Positions 55,819 through 64,000 of a DNA stretch of 64,000 nt are shown here, one piece after another. Positions within the stretch are counted from its first letter, which is position 1; the number at the start of each line of letters is the position of its first letter. This stretch comes from Microlunatus antarcticus (GTDB lineage: Bacteria; Actinomycetota; Actinomycetes; Propionibacteriales; Propionibacteriaceae). The stretch is taken from assembly GCF_014193425.1 (NCBI RefSeq), contig NZ_JACHZG010000001.1, positions 1,674,001 to 1,738,000 on the forward strand, given 5' to 3'. A program made the position numbers and the translations under genes. The notes below the pieces were generated by a model. The model was not told the DNA's origin. It searched no databases and saw nothing but the letters and a program-made list of their open reading frames with translations.

Positions 55819-56397
55819 ATGAGGCTGGGCTCCACACGCAGGGACATGCGTGCTGACATCGACGCGACCGGCTACTTCCCGGAGCTGGTGGAGGAGGGCA
55901 TCGTCCTCGCCGTCGCCGACGAGGACCTGCTCGACTTCGTCGTGCACCACGAGCCGACCTTCGACCACGACGAGATCCACCGGCACGTCACGGTGCTCGC
56001 GCTCACGCCGACGCGGCTGGTGGTCGGCCACACCGACGACCAGCCGGCCGAGGCGCCGGCGACCGGGACGTACGCCGCCTCCTCGACCGAGTCGGTGCCG
56101 CTGTCCAAGATCAACTCGGTCGTGCTGACCCGGGTCGTCACGCAGCCCGAGCGCTACCGCGCCGGCTCCGACGACGTGGGGGAGACCTGGCTGACCGTGG
56201 GCTGGGACGGCGTCCGGCGGGTCGACCTCGAGCCGGCCGGCTGCGAGGACCCGCAGTGCGAGGCCGACCACGGCTACACCGGCACGTTCGCCGGCGACGA
56301 CCTCACCGTCCGCATGAGCTCCGCCGCGGACGGGCCGGACCGGGTCGCCCGGCTGGTGCGCTTCTCCACGACGCTGCAGCGCGCAGCGGCGGTGTGA
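55819..56397 (+). CDS. DUF5998 family protein
   Basis: A 192-residue actinobacterial protein. It has the conserved blocks DIDATGYFPELVEEGIVLAVADEDLLDFVVHHEPTFD, HVTVLALTPTRLVVGHTDD and RRVDLEPAGCEDPQCEADHGYTGTF. The last has a CxxxxC pair (C E D P Q C) that may bind metal. No enzymatic activity is known for the family. Gene neighbours in other actinobacteria are the phosphodiesterase and thymidine-kinase genes, as here. Its stop overlaps the next GTG (GTGA). Confidence 0.72.
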   Translation: MRLGSTRRDMRADIDATGYFPELVEEGIVLAVADEDLLDFVVHHEPTFDHDEIHRHVTVLALTPTRLVVGHTDDQPAEAPATGTYAASSTESVPLSKINSVVLTRVVTQPERYRAGSDDVGETWLTVGWDGVRRVDLEPAGCEDPQCEADHGYTGTFAGDDLTVRMSSAADGPDRVARLVRFSTTLQRAAAV

Positions 56398-57557
56398 GGG
56401 TGGCCCCGGGGCCGCCGGCTCCGCTGCTGCCCGCGTACGGACGTTCCACCCTCGCGGACCTGCTGCCCTCGGTGGGGCACCACCTCGGGGTCCCGGGGTG
56501 CGACGCGGACGTGCTCGGCCTGCCCGACGCGCAGCGCTACGTCGTGCTCCTGGTCGACGGGCTCGGCCACGACCTGGTCGTCCGGGCCGCCGACCGCGCA
56601 CCCTGGCTGTCCGCCCGCCTCGGCGACCACCCGCTGACGTCCGGGGTCCCGGCGACGACGGTCACGAGCCTGACCTCCCTCGGCACCGGCCTCCCGCCCG
56701 GCCAGCACGGCCTCGTGGGCATCACGTCCCGGGTGCCCTCGACGGGCGAGATCCTCAACGCGCTGAGCTGGGAGTCCGACCTCCTGCCGGAGGCCTACCA
56801 GCCGAACCCGACGATGTTCGAGCGGGCGGCGGCCGCAGGTGTGGGCGTCAGCTCGGTCGCCCTCCAGCGGTTCGCCCGGACCGGGCTCACCCAGGCCGCG
56901 CTGCGCGGCCCGCGCTTCGTGCCCTTCCCCAGCGAGAAGGACACGCAGCTGCGGATCGACCTCGTGGCCGACGCAGCCAGCCGGGGCCAGCGCACGCTCG
57001 TGTACGCCTACGAGCGCGAGCTCGACCACGTCGGGCACGGCCAGGGCTGCGGCTCCGCCGCGTGGGCCGACCAGCTCGCCCGCATCGACGACGTGCTCGC
57101 CCGGCTGCGGGAGGCGCTGCCGAGCGACGTCGTGCTGGTCGTCACGGGCGACCACGGCATGGTCGACGTGCCCGCCGACCGTCGCCTGGTCATCGAGGAC
57201 GAGCCCGAGCTCGCCGCGGGCGTGAGCGTCGTCGCCGGGGAGGCCCGGTTCCGGCACCTGTACGTGGACGTCGACGCCCCGGCATCGGTCGCCCGCCGCT
57301 GGCGCGACCGCCTCGGGAGCCGAGCCTGGGTGCGGACCCGCGACGAGGCGATCGACGAGGGCTGGTTCGGGCCCGTGCGCGACGAGGTGCGCGAACGCTA
57401 CGGCGACGTCGTCGCCGCGCCGACGGGGGACTGGGCCTTCATGACGCGGACGTTCCCGCAGGAGATGGAGCTGGTGGGCATGCACGCGTCGCTGACCCCC
57501 GTCGAGATGCGGGTGCCGCTGGTCGTGGCCACCGCCGGGTCGGGCGGACGGTCGTGA
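56394..57557 (+). CDS. Alkaline phosphatase superfamily nucleotide pyrophosphatase/phosphodiesterase
   Basis: A 387-residue protein from GTG 56394, overlapping the DUF5998 stop; GTG 56400 is an alternative. The metal site is visible as LLVDGLGHDL, the nucleophile Thr as PATTVTSLTSLGTG, and later metal ligands as ELDHVGHGQG and VTGDHGMVDV. It has no signal peptide, so it works on an intracellular substrate. Relatives cleave nucleotide or other phosphodiesters. It is coupled to the following oxygenase (GTGA). Confidence 0.83.
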   Translation: MRVAPGPPAPLLPAYGRSTLADLLPSVGHHLGVPGCDADVLGLPDAQRYVVLLVDGLGHDLVVRAADRAPWLSARLGDHPLTSGVPATTVTSLTSLGTGLPPGQHGLVGITSRVPSTGEILNALSWESDLLPEAYQPNPTMFERAAAAGVGVSSVALQRFARTGLTQAALRGPRFVPFPSEKDTQLRIDLVADAASRGQRTLVYAYERELDHVGHGQGCGSAAWADQLARIDDVLARLREALPSDVVLVVTGDHGMVDVPADRRLVIEDEPELAAGVSVVAGEARFRHLYVDVDAPASVARRWRDRLGSRAWVRTRDEAIDEGWFGPVRDEVRERYGDVVAAPTGDWAFMTRTFPQEMELVGMHASLTPVEMRVPLVVATAGSGGRS

Positions 57558-58627
57558 GCGCGCCGCCTACGGGGGCCGGGTCGTTCGCGGTGCCGGTCGT
57601 CGACCTCGCGCCCTGGGTGGACCCGGGGGCGTACGACGACGAGGCCCGCGCGCGGGTCGCCGCCGAGCTCGACGACGCCTGCCGCGCGGTCGGCTTCGTC
57701 CAGGTGCTGGGCCACGGCGTGCCCGACGCGGCCGTCGCGGGGCTGGCCGGGGCGATGGACGACTTCTTCGGCCTCCCGCTCGCGGACAAGCTCGCGCTCA
57801 AGGTCCCCGCCAACCGGGGCTACTCGGCGCCGAAGAGCGAGTCGCTGAGCCTGAGCCTCGGGGTCGAGTCGGCCAACCGGATGAACGACTTCTTCGAGGC
57901 CTTCAACGTGGGCGTGGAGGCGCGTTCGTTCCTGGGCCTGGGGCTGGACGAGGCCGACTACGGGCTGAACGTCTGGCCCGACGTCCCCGGGTTCCGCGAG
58001 CGCGTCGAGGCGTACTTCGTCGAGGCCGGCCGGGTCGCCCGGACCCTGCTGCGGGTCTTCGCCGCCGCGCTGGCCCTGCCCGCCGACCACTTCGAGGCGC
58101 TCACCGACCACTCGATCGACGTGCTGCGGATGAACAACTACGCGCTGCCGCCCGGCGAGATCACCCTCGACGGCGAGCTGACGGGCATGGGCGAGCACAC
58201 CGACTTCGGCCTGGTGACGGTCCTCTGGGCCGACCAGGTCGCCGGGCTGCAGGTGCTCGACCGCGAGGGCGGCTGGCACGACGTCAGCCCCGTCGACGGG
58301 GCCCTGCTCGTCAACCTGGGCGACCTGACCGCACGCCTGACCAACGACCGGTGGTCCTCCACCCTGCACCGGGTCAAGCCACCCGTGGTCGACGGTCGGA
58401 TCCTGCGGCGCCGCTCGGCCGCGTACTTCCACGACGGCAACGTCGACGCCGTCGTCGCGACGCTGCCGTCCCACCTCGACGCCAGCGGCTGGGGCGGCGA
58501 CGCCGACCAGGCGTACGGGCCGGTCACCGTCCGTGACCACATCGCCGCCAAGCTCGCCGGCTCGCGGCAGGGCCGGGTCAACGTGTCCGCCGTCCGCGAG
58601 GCCGCCCGCGTGCGGGCCTCCCGCTGA
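57554..58627 (+). CDS. 2-oxoglutarate/Fe(II) oxygenase (isopenicillin N synthase family)
   Basis: A 357-residue protein with an N-terminal DIOX_N region (VPVVDLAPW, GFVQVLGHGV) and a jelly-roll domain. The iron ligands are H215, D217 and H272 (GEHTDFGLVTVL, STLHRV), and R286-x-S288 (RRSAAYF) binds 2-oxoglutarate. It catalyses hydroxylation or desaturation of an unidentified small molecule. It does not necessarily make beta-lactams, since bacterial members have diverse functions. It is translationally coupled to the phosphodiesterase gene. Confidence 0.83.
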   Translation: MSAPPTGAGSFAVPVVDLAPWVDPGAYDDEARARVAAELDDACRAVGFVQVLGHGVPDAAVAGLAGAMDDFFGLPLADKLALKVPANRGYSAPKSESLSLSLGVESANRMNDFFEAFNVGVEARSFLGLGLDEADYGLNVWPDVPGFRERVEAYFVEAGRVARTLLRVFAAALALPADHFEALTDHSIDVLRMNNYALPPGEITLDGELTGMGEHTDFGLVTVLWADQVAGLQVLDREGGWHDVSPVDGALLVNLGDLTARLTNDRWSSTLHRVKPPVVDGRILRRRSAAYFHDGNVDAVVATLPSHLDASGWGGDADQAYGPVTVRDHIAAKLAGSRQGRVNVSAVREAARVRASR

Positions 58628-58641
58628 GCGCCCCATCTCCG

Positions 58642-59304
58642 ATGGCGTCGTTCCGCTACTTCACCGGTCCGATGGACTGCGGCAAGTCGACCCTCGCGCT
58701 CCAGATCGACCACACGCACGCCGGCGGCGGGCGGCGCGGGCGGCTGTTCACGAGCCGGGACCGGGCCGGGGAGGCGATCATCTCCTCGCGCCTGGGCCTG
58801 CGGCGCCCGGCCGTCGAGGTGCACCCGGCCTTCGGCTTCTGGACGTACGTCGTCGAGCAGCTGAGCGCGGGCGCGCGGATCGACTACGTGATCTGCGACG
58901 AGACGCAGTTCTACACCCCGGCCCAGGTCGACGACCTCGCCCGGCTCGTCGACGAGCTCGACATCGACGTCTTCGCCGTCGGGATCCTCACCGACTTCCA
59001 GACCCACCTGTTCCCGGGGTCGCGCCGCCTCGTCGAGCTCTGCGACTCGATGGAGGTCCTGCAGGTCGAGGCCCTCTGCTGGTGCGGACGCCGCGCCACC
59101 CACAACGCGCGGACGGTGGACGGCCTGATGGTCGTCGAGGGCGACCAGGTCGTCGTCGGCGACACGGCCGACCTCGGCACCTCCGCCGACGACCGCGCGG
59201 TGGCGTACGAGGTCCTCTGCCGCCGCCACCACCGCGCGCGCACCACCCGCGTGGTCGCCCAGGCCGGCCTGGCCGAGACCCTCCCCTTCGAGCCCTCCCG
59301 CTAG
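58642..59304 (+). CDS. tdk: Thymidine kinase
   Basis: A 220-residue type II thymidine kinase. The P-loop is GPMDCGKS (9-16), the Mg/base motif DETQF (86-90), and FAVGILTDFQTHLFPGS is the lasso-loop region. The structural zinc ligands are in CWCGRRATHNAR and CRRHH, with the second pair as C and H. It phosphorylates thymidine for DNA synthesis salvage. The ATG is 14 bases after the oxygenase stop. Confidence 0.92.
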   Translation: MASFRYFTGPMDCGKSTLALQIDHTHAGGGRRGRLFTSRDRAGEAIISSRLGLRRPAVEVHPAFGFWTYVVEQLSAGARIDYVICDETQFYTPAQVDDLARLVDELDIDVFAVGILTDFQTHLFPGSRRLVELCDSMEVLQVEALCWCGRRATHNARTVDGLMVVEGDQVVVGDTADLGTSADDRAVAYEVLCRRHHRARTTRVVAQAGLAETLPFEPSR

Positions 59305-59324
59305 CCGACCCGGCCGGACCCAGC

Positions 59325-59436
59325 GGTCAACTGACCACTGGTCACCCCGGACCCGGGTCGGACCAGACGGGAGCGACCAGTGGTCGCCTGCGGCCTGTTC
59401 TGGAGCTGACGACCCGGTGGAAGTGACCAGTGGTCG
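59325..59436. repeat. Cluster of GACCAGTGGTC-type palindromes
   Basis: The convergent gap between tdk and the next gene holds TGACCACTGGTCA (59332-59344), CGACCAGTGGTCG (59374-59386) and TGACCAGTGGTCG (59424-59436). GACCCGGGTC (59350-59359) and the overlapping GGTCAACTGACC (59325-59336) add two more dyads. Centres are 42 and 50 bases apart. No gene is visible in the 161-base gap. Confidence 0.7.
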
Positions 59437-59465
59437 TGGGACCGGGGTACGGGGAAGGTGGGGCG

Positions 59466-60236
59466 TCAGATCCAGAGGTACGGGGCGAGGCGGCGGGCGG
59501 CGTGGCGGGTCGCCCACTTGGCGCGCTGGACCGGGCTCTCGTAGCGGGCGTTGTCGACCCCGCGGGTCCCCGACAGGCGCGGCTCGACGCCGAAGCGGCG
59601 CTGCACCGCCACCCCCTGGTCGTGGAGCTCGTTGACGATCCGGAACATGGAGAGCTCGGCCGACCCGCCCGGCTCCACCTCGTTCACCGCCGGCAGGTGC
59701 GGCCGCAGCGCGGCGATGCCCTTCTGGTTGGCGAAGAAGACCCACATGTCCGCCCAGGGCTTGGGGTAGCGGCGCAGGTTGAAGCCGAGGTCCTGCTCGG
59801 GGTCCATGGACCGGACGACGGCGCCGAGGTTCTCCACCCGGTAGCGGCCGGTCACCTTGACCCCCACCGCGCCCGGCTCGGCGAGCAGCCAGGACGAGGC
59901 GAACGCGTCGGCCACCAGCGCCATCTCGAGGTAGCCGCGGCGGGTGCCGGGGGCGCTCGGCGCGGCCGGGATGCTCAGCAGCTCGAGCGGCAGCGAGGAC
60001 GGCACGGCCGCTGCGAAGCCGGACAGGTCGGCGCCGCTGTTCTCGGCGAGCACGATGCCGTCGAGGTCGCCGTCGGCACGGTCCGCGTACGAGCGGAGCG
60101 CCTCCTCGTACTGCCGGCGGCGGTCCGCCGGGTCCAGCACGGCGAGTCGGCTGGAGACGTTGGGCTCCGGGACGACGGTCGCCGTCATGAGGAGCACGCG
60201 TGGGCCCTGCACTGTCACGGACGTGGCGTCGGACAT
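59466..60236 (-). CDS. Protein of unknown function, possibly a glycosyltransferase-like sugar enzyme
   Basis: A 256-residue soluble protein. Its first strand VQGPRVLLMTATVVPEPNV and the block LDGIVLAENSGADL look like a nucleotide-sugar-type Rossmann start. KVTGRYRVENL near residue 130 resembles capsular-polysaccharide biosynthesis proteins. C-terminal GVAVQRRFGVEPRLSGTRGVDNARY is Arg/Gly-rich. The family is not recognised with confidence. It stands alone between palindromic repeats and sepH. Confidence 0.5.
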   Translation of the reverse strand: MSDATSVTVQGPRVLLMTATVVPEPNVSSRLAVLDPADRRRQYEEALRSYADRADGDLDGIVLAENSGADLSGFAAAVPSSLPLELLSIPAAPSAPGTRRGYLEMALVADAFASSWLLAEPGAVGVKVTGRYRVENLGAVVRSMDPEQDLGFNLRRYPKPWADMWVFFANQKGIAALRPHLPAVNEVEPGGSAELSMFRIVNELHDQGVAVQRRFGVEPRLSGTRGVDNARYESPVQRAKWATRHAARRLAPYLWI

Positions 60237-60304
60237 GCCGACGACTCTGGCAGACGGGTCGGCGGGGGTGGTGGGCGCCGCCCCCGCCGGCCTCAGGCCG
60301 CGGG

Positions 60305-61834
60305 TCAGCCGGGCTTCGGTCCGCCGAACATGATCTCGTCCCAGCTCGGTACCGACGCCCGCTTGCGCCGGCCCGGCTTGCGCGAGGCGCCGGGGCTCGG
60401 GATCAGCGGTTCGGGGACGTCGTCGTCGGCGGGTGCCTCCGGCTCCGGGTCGGTCGTCGCCTCGGCCTCGGGCGCCACGAGCTCGGGACGCTCGCCCGGC
60501 GCGACCTCGTCGGCGGCGTCCTCGTCCTCTTGTTCCGGCGAGCCGGGCTCGGGCTCGGCCGGGACGAGGACGTCGGCGGCCGGCTCGAACTCGTGCTCGT
60601 CGACCACGGGCACCGCCGTGGCGTCGGAGAGCCCGGGGTAGACCCGGGGCGACTCCTCGGCGTAGCCGCCGAGCATGTCGTAGAGGGTGTCCAGCGCGGA
60701 ACGCGCCTCGTCCGCGTCGACGTCGCCGTCCGCGTCCTGCGCACCCGGGACCGAGTCGACCTCGACCTCGTCGACCTCGACCGTGAGACGGGTCAGGTGG
60801 CGGACGACCGCGATCGTGGGTTCCGCGGCCTCGTCGCGCCGGGCGATCAGCGTCGGCTCGTTCCGACCCGCGAAGGCGTCGTCATCCGACCCGTCCTCCG
60901 GACCGCCGCCCTCGGACCCGTCGGTCTCGTGGTCGTCGCTCTCGGGGTCGTCGGCCACGAGCTCGGCCAGCTCCTCGGCGCTGAGCTCGGCCGGCGGGGC
61001 GGCCTGCAGCACGGCGCCCAGCTCCTCGGCGATCGCCCGGACCATCTCCTGCGTCTCGGCCGCGGTCGCGCCCTCCTCGTCGTCGTCCGCGGCGGACCCG
61101 GCGGCCGAGCGCTCCACGTCCTCGTCGCCGGAGAGCTCACGGGTCGCCCGCACCAGGGCGAGCTCGTCGTCGCGGTCGTCCGACGCCGTCACGGGGGAGG
61201 GAGCCTCGCCGGCGAGCCAGCGGGCCTCGTCGTCCTCGGCCACGGAGAAGCGGCCCTGCGCGTCGAAGCGGAACTCGGCGCGCCGCGGCTCGCCCTGCAG
61301 CTCGTAGTCGGCGCTGAGCAGCCACTGCGAGTCGCCGACCTTCCAGGCGTCCCAGCTGACGTCGTCGCCGTCGACCCCCTGGGCCTGCAGCCGTTCGGCG
61401 ACCACGGAGCGCAGCGGGCGGTGGCCCGAGGCCTCCCCGCGGCGACGGACCGACGAGCCCAGGGCGGTCAGCGCCAGGTGCTCGCGCTCGGCCAGCACGG
61501 GCGCGGCGAAACGCTCGATGCGCTCGGCGTCCATCCCGGAACCGGCGACCACGTCCTCCAACGACTCACCGGCCCGGATCCGGGTCTGGATGTCGCGAGG
61601 GCTGAGGGGGGTGTCCATGGGCGTCTCCCGACGTCGGGGCGGGCGTCGTACGACGGCCGGTGGAGCAGGGGTGTCGACCTCGGTCGGTCGGTCCCCGCCC
61701 TGGGCCGGTCGGAGGACGGAGGGGGTGTCCGGGTCGGCGGGATCGAGGGCGACGGTGATCTCTTCGCCGTCCTCGGTCACCAGGACGACCGACGTGCCGT
61801 CGGCAGTCGGTCCCACCAGTCGCGCGGTGCGCAT
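60305..61834 (-). CDS. sepH: Septation protein SepH
   Basis: A 509-residue protein. Residues 1-165 are the DUF3071 domain with a helix-turn-helix (SPRDIQTRIRAGESLEDVVAGSGMDAERIERFA). The long middle is acidic and low-complexity, rich in Asp, Glu and Ala. The end RKPGRRKRASVPSWDEIMFGG is the conserved C-terminal motif of SepH. SepH stimulates FtsZ ring assembly in actinobacteria. It is divergent from the Mg-chelatase-type ATPase gene with a 147-base gap. Confidence 0.88.
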   Translation of the reverse strand: MRTARLVGPTADGTSVVLVTEDGEEITVALDPADPDTPSVLRPAQGGDRPTEVDTPAPPAVVRRPPRRRETPMDTPLSPRDIQTRIRAGESLEDVVAGSGMDAERIERFAAPVLAEREHLALTALGSSVRRRGEASGHRPLRSVVAERLQAQGVDGDDVSWDAWKVGDSQWLLSADYELQGEPRRAEFRFDAQGRFSVAEDDEARWLAGEAPSPVTASDDRDDELALVRATRELSGDEDVERSAAGSAADDDEEGATAAETQEMVRAIAEELGAVLQAAPPAELSAEELAELVADDPESDDHETDGSEGGGPEDGSDDDAFAGRNEPTLIARRDEAAEPTIAVVRHLTRLTVEVDEVEVDSVPGAQDADGDVDADEARSALDTLYDMLGGYAEESPRVYPGLSDATAVPVVDEHEFEPAADVLVPAEPEPGSPEQEDEDAADEVAPGERPELVAPEAEATTDPEPEAPADDDVPEPLIPSPGASRKPGRRKRASVPSWDEIMFGGPKPG

Positions 61835-61981
61835 CGCTCGCGGTGGTTCCCTCCAGTCGGACTTCGGCGCCCAACCTACCGTCCGCGCGGACGTCCGGCG
61901 GTCAGGACCCGGCGCGCGCTCTCCGTGGGCTCTGCCCGTACGCCCGCCACGGGGCTTGGGTCCGGTCGTACGTTGCTGGTC

Positions 61982-63400
61982 ATGACTGCGTCATCGCCCA
62001 CCTCGCACCCGGCCGCGACCACCCTGGGCGAGCTGCGCGCCTCCGGCCACGTGAGCCGCGGCGTCGCCGACGAGCTCCGGGAGAACCTGCTCCTCCGGCT
62101 CCGCGCGGGGGAGGACGCGTTCCCGGGCATCGTCGGCTTCGAGGACACGGTGCTGCCCGAGCTGGAGTCCGCCCTGCTCGCCGGCCACGACATCGTCCTG
62201 CTGGGCGAGCGCGGCCAGGGCAAGACCCGCATCATGCGCACGCTCGTCACGCTGCTCGACGAGTGGACCCCCGAGGTCGCGGGCTGCGAGATCCACGACG
62301 ACCCGTACGCCCCCGTCTGCGTCCGCTGCCAGGGGCTGCTGGCCGCGCAGGGCGACGACCTGGCCGTCGCCTGGCGCCACCGCGACGACCGCTACACCGA
62401 GAAGCTCGCGACCCCGGACACCTCCGTCGGTGACCTGATCGGCGACGTGGACCCGGTGAAGGTCGCGCAGGGCCGGACGCTCGGCGACCCGGAGACGGTC
62501 CACTACGGGCTGGTCCCGCGGGCCAACCGCGGGCTGTTCGGGCTGAACGAGCTGCCCGACCTCGCCGAACGCATCCAGGTCGCGCTCTTCAACGTGCTCG
62601 AGGAGCGCGACATCCAGGTCCGCGGCTACTCGCTGCGGCTGCCGCTGGACGTGTTCCTGGTGGCGACGGCCAACCCCGAGGACTACACCAACCGCGGCCG
62701 GATCATCACGCCGCTGAAGGACCGCTTCGGCGCCGAGATCCGCACGCACTACCTCTCCGAGGTCTCCGACGAGGTCACGCTGCTCCGTCAGGAGGCCGGC
62801 CTCGTGGCCGAGGTCGGCGACCACCTGCTCGAGGTGCTCGCCCGGTTCGTCCACCTGCTGCGCGAGTCCAGCTCGGTCGACCAGCGGTCCGGGGTGTCGG
62901 CCCGCTTCGCCATCGCCGCGGCCGAGGGCGTCGCCGCCTCCGCGCTGCGCCGCGCCGCCCGTACGGGTGACTCGAACGACGCCGGCGCGGTCGCCCGGGT
63001 CTGCGACCTCGGTCCGGTCCTGCCGACGCTGCTGGGCAAGATCGAGTTCGAGATGGGGGAGGAGGGCCGCGAGCGCGCCGTCCTAGACCACCTGCTCCGC
63101 CTCGCCGTCGCGGCCACGTTCCGGGAGCGGCTCTCGGGGCTGGACCTGTCCGGCTTCACGTCCGTCTTCGCCGAGGGCGCGGTCGTCGAGACCGGTGACC
63201 TCGTGCCCGCCGCCGACGTGCTGTCCCAGCTCGGGACCGTTCCCGGGCTGGCGAAGGTCCTCGACCGCCTCGGCTACGGCGACGCCGCCTCCCGCGGCCA
63301 GGTCGCCGCGGCCGTCGAGTTCGTCCTCGAGGGACTCCACCTGACGCGTCGCATCGAGAAGGAGACCGTCGACGGCCGTACGGTGTACGGCGCCGCCTGA
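61982..63400 (+). CDS. Magnesium-chelatase subunit I-like AAA+ ATPase
   Basis: A 472-residue AAA+ protein with the Walker A GERGQGKT (75-82), Walker B within RGLFGLNELPDL, and sensor VATANPEDYTNRGRIITPLKDRFG. It resembles ChlI/BchI and MoxR-type ATPases, which remodel partner proteins, usually with a von Willebrand A partner. The Cys pair in VCVRC near 118 is unusual. No VWA gene is adjacent in this window, and recQ follows on the same strand. No chlorophyll genes are present, so Mg insertion is unlikely. Confidence 0.82.
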   Translation: MTASSPTSHPAATTLGELRASGHVSRGVADELRENLLLRLRAGEDAFPGIVGFEDTVLPELESALLAGHDIVLLGERGQGKTRIMRTLVTLLDEWTPEVAGCEIHDDPYAPVCVRCQGLLAAQGDDLAVAWRHRDDRYTEKLATPDTSVGDLIGDVDPVKVAQGRTLGDPETVHYGLVPRANRGLFGLNELPDLAERIQVALFNVLEERDIQVRGYSLRLPLDVFLVATANPEDYTNRGRIITPLKDRFGAEIRTHYLSEVSDEVTLLRQEAGLVAEVGDHLLEVLARFVHLLRESSSVDQRSGVSARFAIAAAEGVAASALRRAARTGDSNDAGAVARVCDLGPVLPTLLGKIEFEMGEEGRERAVLDHLLRLAVAATFRERLSGLDLSGFTSVFAEGAVVETGDLVPAADVLSQLGTVPGLAKVLDRLGYGDAASRGQVAAAVEFVLEGLHLTRRIEKETVDGRTVYGAA

Positions 63401-63444
63401 GCGTCCGCGCTCGCCCACCACGTCCCCGGGAACGAGTCGTCACC

Positions 63445-64000
63445 CTGTCCTCCACCACCAGCACGGTCAGCACCCCGCTGGAGGTGCTGCAGACCGTGTT
63501 CGGCTACGACGCCTTCCGCGGCCAGCAGGCGGAGATCATCGAGACGGTCGTCGGCGGCGGGGACGCTCTCGTGCTGATGCCGACCGGGGCGGGCAAGTCG
63601 CTCTGCTACCAGGTCCCGGCCCTGGTTCGCGAGGGCACGGGCGTCGTCGTGTCGCCGCTGATCGCCCTCATGCAGGACCAGGTCGACGCGCTCGCGGCCC
63701 TCGGGGTCCGCGCCGCGTTCCTGAACTCCTCGCAGCGCCTCGACCAGCGCCGCGAGGTCGAGGCCGCCTACCTCGCCGGTGAGCTCGACCTGCTCTACCT
63801 GGCCCCCGAACGGCTCAACGTCCCCGACACGGTCCGGCTCCTCGAACGCGGTCGGATCGCCCTCTTCGCCATCGACGAGGCGCACTGCGTCTCCTCGTGG
63901 GGCCACGACTTCCGACCCGACTACCTCGCCCTGGCCATGCTGCACGACCACTGGCCCGACGTCCCCCGCATCGCGCTCACCGCGACGGCCACCGCCGCCA
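63445..64000 (+). CDS. recQ: ATP-dependent DNA helicase RecQ, N-terminal part (partial)
   Basis: The frame is open past the right edge. It starts around TPLEVLQTVFGYDAFRGQQAEII, with helicase motif I MPTGAGKSLCYQVPAL, motif Ia SPLIALMQDQV, motif II DEAHCVSSWGHDFRPDY and motif III ALTATAT. RecQ unwinds DNA during recombination and repair. No ATG or GTG lies in frame ahead of the conserved start; CTG 63445 is the likely start, with GTG 63484 as the first canonical one but cutting into the domain. It follows the ATPase by 44 bases. Confidence 0.88.
   Translation, partial: MSSTTSTVSTPLEVLQTVFGYDAFRGQQAEIIETVVGGGDALVLMPTGAGKSLCYQVPALVREGTGVVVSPLIALMQDQVDALAALGVRAAFLNSSQRLDQRREVEAAYLAGELDLLYLAPERLNVPDTVRLLERGRIALFAIDEAHCVSSWGHDFRPDYLALAMLHDHWPDVPRIALTATATAA

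Noticed and set aside
57554-58627. Beta-lactam biosynthesis gene (isopenicillin N synthase)
   Set aside because: The family is broad; no peptide synthetase or other beta-lactam genes are present.
61982-63400. Chlorophyll magnesium chelatase subunit
   Set aside because: No other tetrapyrrole or photosynthesis genes; the generic MoxR/ChlI-type ATPase is the safer call.
1-64000. tRNA, rRNA or CRISPR features
   Set aside because: No tRNA-like cloverleaf, ribosomal RNA sequence or regularly spaced direct repeat array was seen by eye in the window.

Overview
The window is a chromosomal segment of a high-GC (roughly 70% or more) actinobacterium. Support comes from the many GTG starts, 4-bp GTGA gene overlaps, short TAnnnT -10 boxes placed 6-7 nt before start codons, and actinobacterial markers such as SepH, DUF7455, ANTAR regulators and a parE/parC pair near an RpoD-type sigma factor. 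The order (sigma factor, DUF7455, parE, parC, DUF5998, phosphodiesterase, tdk, sepH, Mg-chelatase-type ATPase, recQ) suggests the Propionibacteriales (Nocardioides/Microlunatus-like); the genus is inference. I see no transposase, phage gene, rRNA, tRNA or CRISPR array.

Layout. 1-770: end of an RpoD-type sigma factor with a strong terminator hairpin, then a [2Fe-2S] thioredoxin-like protein. 811-7789: a sugar-acid locus made of a GntR/FadR repressor divergent from a lipoprotein binding protein, two ABC permeases (no ATPase), an enolase-superfamily acid-sugar dehydratase and a XylX-like 2-keto-3-deoxy-acid dehydratase, closed by a convergent DUF1028 gene. 7898-14443: a YdcF-type membrane protein, a coupled sugar-lactone oxidase/GT8 pair, a small membrane protein, and a coupled secreted GH5 cellulase/DUF2071 pair. 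14631-25516: DUF7455, parE, a PoxB-like TPP enzyme, a lipid kinase, carbonic anhydrase with flavin reductase, and parC coupled to a phospholipase D.

25865-43580: accessory metabolism and regulation. It holds a protein with duplicated HTH units, an MFS exporter divergent from a LysR gene and FAD monooxygenase, a GAF-GGDEF diguanylate cyclase, an EamA/LysR pair, a 754-residue unknown protein, two aldo/keto reductases, two epimerase-type SDRs, an HSL-type esterase, a CASTOR/POLLUX-type channel and an orphan LuxR response regulator. 43718-44115: a GlsB-like membrane protein and a 26-codon membrane peptide. 44485-47786: a GH2 beta-mannosidase and a CHAD protein.

47881-55776 is the most unusual stretch. 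A GNAT/acyl-CoA-synthetase-like acetyltransferase is followed by five consecutive ANTAR-type regulator genes. Two have full GAF domains and three have a shortened GAF-like sensor. The block ends in a membrane fatty-acid desaturase whose leader shares a -10 box, a hairpin and a start-proximal segment with the leader of the fifth ANTAR gene. I propose an RNA-level regulatory module acting on membrane lipid. 55819-64000 carries DUF5998, a phosphodiesterase, a 2OG-Fe(II) oxygenase, thymidine kinase, an unknown protein, SepH, a Mg-chelatase-type ATPase and the start of recQ. Three families of inverted repeats occupy intergenic gaps.
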